The notes beneath the pieces are model-generated. The model was not told the DNA's origin and did not search any database. It saw nothing but the letters and a program-made list of their open reading frames with translations. A program made the translations under genes and the position numbers. This document shows positions 1 to 5,365 of a DNA stretch of 5,935 nucleotides, piece by piece. This stretch comes from Planctomycetota bacterium (lineage in GTDB: Bacteria > Planctomycetota > Phycisphaerae > WQYP01). Each line of letters begins with the position of its first letter. Within the stretch, counting starts at the first letter, position 1. The stretch lies in the NCBI GenBank assembly GCA_021828935.1, contig JAJZCU010000152.1, positions 1 through 5,935 of the forward strand, written 5' to 3'.

Positions 1-297
1 ACACTGGCCGAGCCATTTCGCGAAGCCTGTATTGCCGCCGGGCTGCGCGTGCCGGAAGATGTGTCGCTGGTGGCGTTTGACGAGGAGCGCGGGGGGAAGC
101 ATACCTTCACAACCTTGGCGCAGGACATGTACCAAATCGGCGTGATCGCCGTGCAGCGCCTGCGGCAGGCGCTGCGCGAAAGCCAGACCGCCGAACGGCA
201 TCGCGTGGTGCGCATTCGCCTGGAGCCAACGTTAATGGTTGGGGAATCAACGTGCGCCCCGCCGGCGCGCGCTGGGCCGGCCGAGCCCGGCGCGTGA
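1..297 (+). CDS. LacI/GalR-type transcriptional regulator, C-terminal fragment (5' end outside window)
   Basis: Frame 1 is open from the first base to a TGA at 295-297, giving 98 visible codons. The segment VPEDVSLVAFDE (codons 17-28) matches the hallmark of periplasmic-binding-protein-like effector domains of LacI/GalR regulators, usually VPxDVSLVGFDD. It is followed by TTLAQDMYQIGVIAVQRL, equivalent to the family's 'TTIRQ...MGxxAVxxL' helix, and by a closing strand resembling 'LxPxLVVREST' (here LEPTLMVGEST). In this family the domain binds a sugar or related ligand and controls DNA binding by an N-terminal helix-turn-helix, which lies outside the window. The same effector domain also occurs in GntR- and AraC-type fusions, so the DNA-binding class cannot be decided here. 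The tail after GEST is a short Pro/Ala-rich extension of about 14 residues. The genes it controls are not identifiable from this window. The domain call is secure; the exact ligand is unknown. Confidence 0.85.
   Translation, partial: TLAEPFREACIAAGLRVPEDVSLVAFDEERGGKHTFTTLAQDMYQIGVIAVQRLRQALRESQTAERHRVVRIRLEPTLMVGESTCAPPARAGPAEPGA
266..296 (+). terminator. GC-rich stem-loop over the regulator's stop codon, possible terminator
   Basis: Bases 268-277 can pair with 285-294 (ten pairs, one of them U-G), around a 7-base loop at 278-284. Two further outer pairs (267-295 as G-U, 266-296 as C-G) extend the stem. The TGA stop of the regulator sits at the base of the 3' arm. There is no U-tract after the stem, so it is not a textbook intrinsic terminator. 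It may be a weak terminator, an mRNA-end stabiliser, or a chance structure in GC-rich coding DNA. Confidence 0.3.
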
Positions 298-310
298 GCG
301 TGCCGGCCGC

Positions 311-460
311 CCAATGGGGGGTGGCCATCTTGGCCGCCATATCGCACGTTGGCTGGTTGGGGGTCAAATCTTGGCGTGGACGTGACCAATGGGGGGTGGC
401 CATCCTGGCCGCCGAATCGTTCGCCTGCCATTTCAGATCAAACGTTGGCGTAGACATGAC
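311..460. repeat. Two-copy tandem repeat of ~75 bp with hairpin-capable core
   Basis: Copy 1 is 311-385 and copy 2 is 386-460. The first 28 bases of each copy (311-338 and 386-413) differ at one position, T versus C at 330/405. The last 24 bases (363-386 and 437-460) match at 19 of 24 positions, both containing TTGGCGT. The middle about 24 bases are diverged. In each core GGTGGCC can pair with GGCCGCC (one U-G pair) around a 5-base loop, ATCTT or ATCCT, at 320-338 and 395-413. No third copy is seen on either side. This could be the end region of a mobile element with multiple terminal repeats (IS21-type elements have such ends), a dispersed intergenic repeat, or a cluster of protein-binding sites. 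No transposase is present in the window. Confidence 0.75.
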
Positions 461-466
461 TACGCC
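447..466. promoter_or_regulatory. 20-bp inverted repeat, possible operator or hairpin
   Basis: GGCGTAG at 447-453 and CTACGCC at 460-466 are perfect 7-base inverted arms around the spacer ACATGA. The left arm lies at the end of the second tandem-repeat copy, while the right arm is outside it. The size and symmetry would suit a dimeric regulator, and a sugar regulator gene ends about 150 bp upstream. No link between the two is shown by the sequence. Confidence 0.3.
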
Positions 467-693
467 GGGCTGGAAGCCCACCCCCGATATAAGCCCGTTC
501 CCCATTGAGCACTGGACAACCCACCATTTGCGGGGCATGATGTTTGTTGACTTATGCCGGCGGCTGACGCGGCGGTATTTTTCCTTAAACGGGATCGGCG
601 CCATGCCGGCGCGCGGCCCCTCTTTTTGCGCCTGCGTGCTGGCGTTTTGGCCCGCCGTATTTTTTGAATGTCGTATTTTACCAACCGTTTTGC

Positions 694-2277
694 ATGTTGC
701 ATTCACCCGCTGTCATCCGCCTGCCTTCCTGGTCGCAAGCCCGGGCATTTCTTCCTGAAATTATTTTGTCCGCAACCATGCTGGCCGTGCTTTTGGCGCC
801 GGTGCTGGAAGGCGTGAAGCGGAATTCGGCCTGCACCATTGTGGCGTTTCTTGGTACGGCCTTGGCCATGGCGGCTTTGGTGGGGGTGGGGCGGCTGCCC
901 GTGGCGCCGCACGCCGGGGCGACAATTTTTGCCAATTATTTTGGCGGCTTGCTGGTCCTTGATCCGTTCGCTTGGTTCATGAAGCTGGTCATTCTGGGGT
1001 TCACGCTGCTGGTGATCCTTTTGCGCTCTTTATTGCCGCCCAGCGAAACCCAGCGCGACGGGCCCGAATTTTTTCTGTTGCTGCTCGCGGCGGCGCTGGG
1101 TATGTGCGTGATGGTGGGCACGGCCAATTTAATGATGATCTTCGTGGCCGTGGAAATGGCTTCTTTGCCAAGTTATATTTTGGCGGGTTTCCAGAAAACG
1201 CAGCGCGCAGGGGCCGAGGCGGCATTAAAATATGTGTTGTTCGGGGCCGTGGCCACCGGGGGCATGTTGTATGGAATGTCGCTTCTGTATGGTTTGGCCG
1301 GATCATTGGACTTACGGGTGATCGCCACCGCACTGGCCGCCACGCATGGGGCCAGCAGGGTCGCCGGGGCGCTGGGTATCCTGGCGTTAATCGGCGGCAT
1401 CGGCTTTAAGTGCGCCATGGCGCCAATGCATTTCTGGTGCCCGGATGTGTTTGAGGGCAGTTCACTGGATGTGGCGGCGTTCTTGTCTGTGGCGTCTGAA
1501 GGGGCGGGCTTGGCGCTGTTGCTGCGCGTGGCGTTTCTGCTTTCGCGGGCCCGCGTCGCGGGCGGGTCTGAGGTGGCGTGGCCGGGAACTTTTGCCGCCG
1601 ACGTGATCGCCACGGCTGGCGTGATCAGCGCCTTCTGGGGCAACCTGGCGGCGTTCGGCCAAAAAAATATCAAGCGACTGCTGGCGTATTCATCCATTGC
1701 CCATAGCGGTTACATGATGCTGGCCATTGCCCTGGTGGCCGCAGGCGGCATGGGCAGTCAGACCGCCGGGGCCACGGCGCTGTTGTTTTATTTGGCCATG
1801 TACCTTATTACCAATGGCGGCGCGTTTGTGGCCGCCGGGGCCATTTACAGCGCCACGGGCAGCGAACAAATCGCCGATTATTCCGCCCTGTCCCGCCGCG
1901 CTCCCATCGCCGCCTTCGCCATGACCATTTTCCTGCTGTCATTGACGGGCATCCCGTTGACCGTGGGCTTTGCCATGAAGCTGCGACTGTTTCTCACGCT
2001 GTTCAATTCGCACAGCGTCATTGGCTTCATCGGCGTGGCCACACTGGCGATCAATACGGTGATCGCGGCCTTTTATTATTTGCGCGTCATCCGGCAGATG
2101 TATTTAATCGACAGCGACGCCCCGGCGTTAATAGAAATCGCCCCGGTTACCGTGCTGGCCGTATTGCTGGTGCTGCCCACCATCGGCCTGTTTATCGTGT
2201 ACGGCCCGGCCAGCGGCTACGCGCGCAGCTTCGCGCGGTTGTATCGCCCACGGAACGTCGCCGTGGGGCGGAAGTGA
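694..2277 (+). CDS. nuoN: NADH-quinone oxidoreductase subunit N (complex I proton channel)
   Basis: NuoN is one of three antiporter-like membrane subunits of respiratory complex I. It forms a proton half-channel pair in the cytoplasmic membrane, driven by NADH:quinone electron transfer. Counting from the ATG at 694 the product has 527 residues, slightly longer than E. coli NuoN, with many hydrophobic segments consistent with about 14 helices. Family landmarks seen: NLMMIFVAVEMASLPSY (residues 145-161, Glu154 of TM5), GIGFKCAMAPMHFWCPDVFEGS (235-256, Lys239 of TM7), QKNIKRLLAYSSIAHSGYM (323-341) and GIPLTVGFAMKLRLF (419-433, Lys429 of TM12). At the TM8 position where E. coli NuoN has Lys247, this protein has Glu269 (codon 1498-1500). 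The start is uncertain: an in-frame TTG at 664 would add ten residues, and neither site has a visible Shine-Dalgarno sequence. ATG 694 is preferred as the only ATG before the first helix. No other nuo gene is adjacent, which is unusual because nuoN normally follows nuoM. Confidence 0.95.
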   Translation: MLHSPAVIRLPSWSQARAFLPEIILSATMLAVLLAPVLEGVKRNSACTIVAFLGTALAMAALVGVGRLPVAPHAGATIFANYFGGLLVLDPFAWFMKLVILGFTLLVILLRSLLPPSETQRDGPEFFLLLLAAALGMCVMVGTANLMMIFVAVEMASLPSYILAGFQKTQRAGAEAALKYVLFGAVATGGMLYGMSLLYGLAGSLDLRVIATALAATHGASRVAGALGILALIGGIGFKCAMAPMHFWCPDVFEGSSLDVAAFLSVASEGAGLALLLRVAFLLSRARVAGGSEVAWPGTFAADVIATAGVISAFWGNLAAFGQKNIKRLLAYSSIAHSGYMMLAIALVAAGGMGSQTAGATALLFYLAMYLITNGGAFVAAGAIYSATGSEQIADYSALSRRAPIAAFAMTIFLLSLTGIPLTVGFAMKLRLFLTLFNSHSVIGFIGVATLAINTVIAAFYYLRVIRQMYLIDSDAPALIEIAPVTVLAVLLVLPTIGLFIVYGPASGYARSFARLYRPRNVAVGRK

Positions 2278-2336
2278 GAAGTACTGGCTGGGCGGGCGCG
2301 GGCCGCGGACGAAACCTTGTCAATAAAACTCGCACC

Positions 2337-2363
2337 AGCCCCGCCCATTAATGGCGGGGCTTT
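2337..2363. terminator. Bidirectional intrinsic terminator between nuoN and the pseudouridine synthase gene
   Basis: AGCCCCGCC (2337-2345) and GGCGGGGCT (2353-2361) form a perfect 9-bp GC-rich stem with a 7-base loop at 2346-2352. On the plus strand it is followed by a short U-run, TTT at 2361-2363. On the minus strand the sequence after the stem reads GGTGCGAGTTTTATT, giving a U-rich tail a few bases away. It is well placed to stop both convergent transcripts. The minus-strand gene's TAA stop (2350-2348) is in the loop, and its last codons form one arm. Confidence 0.8.
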
Positions 2364-3244
2364 GGGCGATTGGGCGGACCGAGCGTAGGAATTTCTAAAT
2401 TCAGCCGCGCGGCATACGCCGCGAGGTCGGCCGGAAGCGCGGCCGTGAAACTTTGCCACTCGCCGGTTTCCGGGTGGGTAAACCCAAGTCGTGCCGCGTG
2501 CAGGGCCAGCCGTGGGGCGGCCGGGGCGCCGCAGCGGGCAAGATCGTCTGTGCCGTAGAGCGTATCGCCGAGCACCGGATGGCCCCGGAACATCATGTGG
2601 GCGCGAATCTGGTGCAGGCGCCCGGTTTTGATGCGTACCAGCGCCAACGCGGCTTTGGGCCCCTGAGCCAGCACCTTGTATTCGGAAACGGCCTCCTGCC
2701 CCTGCGCGGTAATGAGTACTTTTTTCTTGTCGCCAGCGACGATTTCCTTCAGCCGCGCCTGAATCATGCCCGACGGTGGCTGAATATTTCCGGCGACCAT
2801 TACCAGATAATCTTTTTCTATTGTGCGTTCCGCGAAATTGGCCCGCAGGGCATCGTACGCGTTGGGGCGCATGGCCACTACCAGCAGCCCGCTGGCGTCG
2901 CGGTCCAGACGGTGCAGCAGGCCAAAATCCCGCCGCGGTCCAACGTTGTTTAACAGGTTGCCATAACGGGCGTACAAGCCGTTTAATAAGGCATCGCGTA
3001 AATGCCCCTTGCCCGGCTGCGTCACCACGCCCGCTGGCTTGTTGACCACCAGCAGATGCGCATCTTCAAAAACAATATCAAAAGGAACGGCGGCGTTGGG
3101 GTACACGGCGGCTGGCATGTCGGGTTTTGGTTGCATGGGCGTATTGTGCGCGCCAGGCCGGCGAATGGAAACTGCGGCGGGAAGCGCGGCTGGGCCTGCG
3201 GCGCCCAAACCGTAAAAAACCCAGGTCAATGCATGTGGTTTCAC
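2348..3244 (-). CDS. RluA/RluD-family pseudouridine synthase without an S4 domain
   Basis: Family enzymes isomerise specific uridines in 23S rRNA or tRNA to pseudouridine. Counting from the GTG at 3244 the product is 298 residues. The catalytic motif HRLDRDASGLLVVA is at 111-124, with the catalytic Asp expected at Asp114. Other family motifs are FEDAHLLVVNKPAGVVTQPG (59-78), TGRLHQIRAHM (207-217), HPVLGDTLYG (222-231) and RLALHAARLGFTHPETGEW (245-263). The catalytic domain starts near residue 52 with no room for an S4 RNA-binding domain, unlike RluC and RluD, so the target site cannot be named. Start choice is uncertain. GTG 3244 gives a GTGA overlap with the upstream gene's stop, suggesting translational coupling. 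ATG 3136 and ATG 3118 would remove a non-conserved leader of 36 or 42 residues. None has a clear Shine-Dalgarno sequence. The gene ends inside the terminator shared with nuoN. Confidence 0.92.
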   Translation of the reverse strand: MKPHALTWVFYGLGAAGPAALPAAVSIRRPGAHNTPMQPKPDMPAAVYPNAAVPFDIVFEDAHLLVVNKPAGVVTQPGKGHLRDALLNGLYARYGNLLNNVGPRRDFGLLHRLDRDASGLLVVAMRPNAYDALRANFAERTIEKDYLVMVAGNIQPPSGMIQARLKEIVAGDKKKVLITAQGQEAVSEYKVLAQGPKAALALVRIKTGRLHQIRAHMMFRGHPVLGDTLYGTDDLARCGAPAAPRLALHAARLGFTHPETGEWQSFTAALPADLAAYAARLNLEIPTLGPPNRPKPRH

Positions 3245-4908
3245 GGCAACCGCAGGTTGCGGAAACGAATCGGCAGGCGCACCACGCGGAATTGCACCGG
3301 CAGCTTCAGCGTGAACGTGGCGGGCGCGGCGGCGGCGGCGGCCGGGCCCGGCGGCGGTATCGGCGCCCCGTTGGGAATGCCAGTGGCGTTGGAGAACGTA
3401 AAGGTTGAAGTCATCGTGGTGTTCGTGTCATTGTCGGAAGTGCCCGTGCTGTTCAGGGCGTTGCCTTTGGCGTCCAACAGTGACACCGCGTTGTTAAGGA
3501 AGTTGGATTGTTCGTTAATCAGTGTTTCCTGAAAATTGGGTCCGCCAAAAGACAACTGCCGGTTGCCGGCGGGATTGGTTAATACCACGGTGACCGACCA
3601 CTGCCCCTTGCCGGCGCTTTTCACGTCCTGCACGCTGATGGCGGTTCCGTCGACCACGCGCTTCACCGCGCCGCCTTTGAGCTTCAGAATGTTGTGAACA
3701 TTCCACGTAAGCACGCGGGTGGCCAGAAGGCAGGTCCAGTGGCCGCGCAAAATTTTAATGGTTTTTCCTGCGTGTCTGACGTCGGCCAAATTGGCCTGGC
3801 TGCTCCACTGGCAGGCGCTGCTGTTGCCGTAGAAAAAGTTCTGGTTTGGGTCGGCGTTATCCACCAGCGATTTGCCGGTGCTGGTGCGGGCCTTGGTTAA
3901 TACAACCGGACCGCCCTGAATCATGCACAGTTTAGGCTCGCAGTACACGGTAAGTTGCAACGAAAACGACCGTTGCGGCGCCTGTTGCTTCGCGGGGTTG
4001 GCGATCAGTTGCACCGAACTGCTGCGCTGAATCTGCGTGGCCTGCACCATGAACGCGCCGTGGTAAAAGGTGGGCGGGGCGGGCGACTGGCCAACCTGCG
4101 CCAAGGTGACGCCAGTATTATTTCCCCAGGTGGCCATGCCCACGCCGGTCTTTTTCTGAAACTCCTGCATGACCAGCCAGAAGGGTTCCCGCGTGGCATT
4201 GAAATTTATGGGAGTCCATTGTTGCTGGGTCCATAGCTGCGGCGGCCAATACGTGAACGTCGCATGCATTTGCTTACTAATGGCGTCGGCGACCCGCGAC
4301 GGCGGAGCATTTTTCATGTGCAGGGTGATTAGTGTGGCGCCCAGAAGTTTACGCAGACGAATGGTTTCCAACATGCGGCCGACCACGCCACGCACTTCGG
4401 GCGTTTTGGCCTTGTGCAGGGCGTGTTGTAAAAAAGGGATGGCGGAGGCGCCGGCGGCCAGAAAGCGGCGCTTGGCCTTTAACCGCGTGTGGTAATTGGC
4501 GCTTGAAAGGGCGGCCAGCCAATGCCCTTCCTGCCATGCGGCCACCCGAAAATGACGCCGGACTGTTACGGCGGTCTTCGCGGCCGGTTTGACGGCAGGC
4601 GTCTCTTTCACCGGCGCCTTGTGCATGGCCAGCCTGGGCTTCACCGCGGTTTTCGCCAACGGTTTTTTGGCGCCGAGGAGGTGCGCCTGAGCGACCTTTT
4701 TGGCGGGCGCCGCCGTTTTGGCGACTGCGGCCGGGGCCTTCGCCGGAACACTTTTTGGCTGTGCGGCCGTGGTGGCGGCGGTGCCGGCATGCAGCATCGG
4801 GGCGCCTGCGCACGCCAGCAGCAGTACCACCGCGCAGCTTCCGCGGCGGCGCACGCCCCTTATCAAACGCCCGCGTTGCGACAGACACGTTAATCTAGCA
4901 ATCGGCAT
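3241..4908 (-). CDS. Exported protein of unknown function with Ala/Lys/Pro linker, HEAT-like and STN-like regions
   Basis: The product is 555 residues from the ATG at 4908. I recognise no named family over the full length. Residues 20-41 (RRRG, then SCAVVLLLACAGAPMLHA) look like a signal peptide or signal anchor with a possible cleavage after Ala41. Residues 45-118 are a low-complexity Ala/Lys/Pro linker resembling TonB-type spacers. Residues 130-185 (LAALSSANYHTRLKAKRRFLAAG onward) look like helical HEAT-type repeats. Residues 191-215 (LITLHMKNAPPSRVADAISKQM) resemble a secretin/TonB N-terminal (STN)-type fold, followed by PFWLVMQEFQKKTGVGM at 242-258. Cysteines at 323, 328, 366 and 393 could form disulfides outside the cytoplasm. 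The C-terminus has an Asn/Thr-rich stretch, a Pro/Ala stretch and a basic tail ending LPIRFRNLRLP. A TTG at 4929 would add seven residues, but it lies almost at the predicted transcription start, and ATG 4908 has a weak GGGGTG eight bases upstream. The gene probably leads an operon with the pseudouridine synthase. The domain assignments are inferences by eye. Confidence 0.8.
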   Translation of the reverse strand: MPIARLTCLSQRGRLIRGVRRRGSCAVVLLLACAGAPMLHAGTAATTAAQPKSVPAKAPAAVAKTAAPAKKVAQAHLLGAKKPLAKTAVKPRLAMHKAPVKETPAVKPAAKTAVTVRRHFRVAAWQEGHWLAALSSANYHTRLKAKRRFLAAGASAIPFLQHALHKAKTPEVRGVVGRMLETIRLRKLLGATLITLHMKNAPPSRVADAISKQMHATFTYWPPQLWTQQQWTPINFNATREPFWLVMQEFQKKTGVGMATWGNNTGVTLAQVGQSPAPPTFYHGAFMVQATQIQRSSSVQLIANPAKQQAPQRSFSLQLTVYCEPKLCMIQGGPVVLTKARTSTGKSLVDNADPNQNFFYGNSSACQWSSQANLADVRHAGKTIKILRGHWTCLLATRVLTWNVHNILKLKGGAVKRVVDGTAISVQDVKSAGKGQWSVTVVLTNPAGNRQLSFGGPNFQETLINEQSNFLNNAVSLLDAKGNALNSTGTSDNDTNTTMTSTFTFSNATGIPNGAPIPPPGPAAAAAAPATFTLKLPVQFRVVRLPIRFRNLRLP

Positions 4909-4937
4909 AAAGCGCACCCCGACGAACAATTTTCGCT

Positions 4938-4967
4938 ATCATACCGTGGTGTTTGCCGCGCAGGCAA
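4938..4967 (-). promoter_or_regulatory. Sigma-70-like promoter for the exported-protein operon
   Basis: On the minus strand, TTGCCT (4967-4962; four of six matches to TTGACA) is followed after 18 bases by TATGAT (4943-4938; five of six matches to TATAAT). Transcription would start near 4931, leaving a leader of about 23 bases before the ATG at 4908. This spacing supports the ATG rather than the TTG at 4929 as the start codon. Confidence 0.55.
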
Positions 4968-5067
4968 TATGCCCCCTTTGCAATGTTGTTTGTCGTCGGC
5001 CGCGCAGGCTGCGTGGACGTTCGTTCCCTGTGGATGCGGTGAACGCTCGCGGCGATTGAAGATTGGC

Positions 5068-5094
5068 CACAGAGGACACAGTGAACACGGAGGA
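5068..5094. repeat. Short 9-bp-period repeat, CACAGAGGA type
   Basis: Three imperfect 9-base units follow one another: CACAGAGGA (5068-5076), CACAGTGAA (5077-5085) and CACGGAGGA (5086-5094). From memory, very similar 'CACAGAGGACACAGAG' strings recur as intergenic repeats in planctomycete and other environmental bacterial genomes, and they are often mis-translated as His/Arg/Glu-rich small proteins. The element here is short and probably a degenerate copy. No function is known to me. Confidence 0.6.
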
Positions 5095-5352
5095 GATTAG
5101 GGATTGGCGCTGTGCGTCCGGTGAAAAAATGTCTCACGGGCACGGCGCGAAGTACGATCCTGGGCGTTGAATTGTTTCACATCAAACGCCGTTGAGCGCC
5201 AGACTTCTGCGCATGGGCTGCGGCGCCGCGTGATTTCTTAAATCCATAACACAACCTTCATACCGCCTTAACACGGGAACTGAATAATTCCGCTTTCGTG
5301 GTTGTCCCTGCGTTTGTGCGCCGGGACATTTTTGAAGGCCCGGAATCTACAT

Positions 5353-5358
5353 AAGGAG
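5353..5358 (+). promoter_or_regulatory. Ribosome-binding site of the porin gene
   Basis: AAGGAG lies seven bases before the ATG at 5366. An alternative in-frame ATG at 5360 is only one base after this site and is too close, so the site decides the start at 5366. It is the only strong Shine-Dalgarno sequence I can see for any gene in the window. Confidence 0.85.
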
Positions 5359-5365
5359 AATGTGT

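Larger units (their letters stand above)
298..693. other. Intergenic region between regulator and nuoN, with repeats
   Basis: I find no credible gene in these roughly 400 bases. Open frames crossing them have no family-like sequence and run through the repeats. The left half is occupied by a two-copy tandem repeat and an inverted repeat, described separately. The right half (about 480-693) shows no clear structure. It has scattered T-runs (for example 578-582 and 623-627) and no well-spaced -35/-10 pair that I would defend as the nuoN promoter. A second small hairpin, GGGCT/AGCCC, lies at 467-479. Confidence 0.6.
4909..5365. other. Divergent intergenic region between exported-protein gene and porin gene
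   Basis: About 460 bases with no credible gene on either strand. It holds the minus-strand promoter near its left end, a short 9-bp-period repeat at 5068-5094, and the porin ribosome-binding site at the right end. Two small inverted repeats are also visible: GGCGTT/AACGCC at 5163-5190, and CCGGG/CCCGG at 5321-5343 just upstream of the porin Shine-Dalgarno sequence. Neither has an assigned role. The 3' half (about 5230-5290) is locally more AT-rich, which would suit a promoter for the porin gene, but no convincing hexamer pair stands out. Confidence 0.55.

Noticed and set aside
311..460. CRISPR array or integron attC-like array
   Set aside because: There are only two copies, the region between cores is partly conserved between copies rather than unique, and the attC consensus ends (GTTRRRY/RYYYAAC) are not present in the right arrangement. 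No cas or integrase gene is present.
557..582. Intrinsic terminator before nuoN (GCCG...CGGC then TATTTTT)
   Set aside because: The stem is only about four pairs with a long loop. The T-run alone is not enough evidence.
252..758. Long plus-strand open frame of 168 codons across the intergenic region
   Set aside because: It overlaps the regulator's end and the nuoN start, runs through both tandem-repeat copies (giving a repeated QWGVAILAA), and shows no family-like sequence. The opposite-strand 199-codon frame (107-706) is rejected for the same reasons.
4349..4888. Minus-strand open frame of 179 codons inside the exported-protein gene, plus several plus-strand frames over it
   Set aside because: These are Arg/Gly-rich or otherwise low-information shadows typical of GC-rich coding DNA. 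The frame of the exported protein has a signal segment, a promoter and sensible composition.
5163..5190. Inverted repeat GGCGTT/AACGCC as a regulatory RNA or terminator
   Set aside because: It has a six-base stem with a 16-base loop, no U-tract and a competing pairing inside. This is within chance expectation for a region of this size.
5257..5288. Porin promoter, TTCATA and AATAAT
   Set aside because: AATAAT (5283-5288) is a fair -10 match, but the best upstream hexamer, TTCATA (5257-5262), is 20 bases away, too far for a normal sigma-70 promoter. I would not annotate it.
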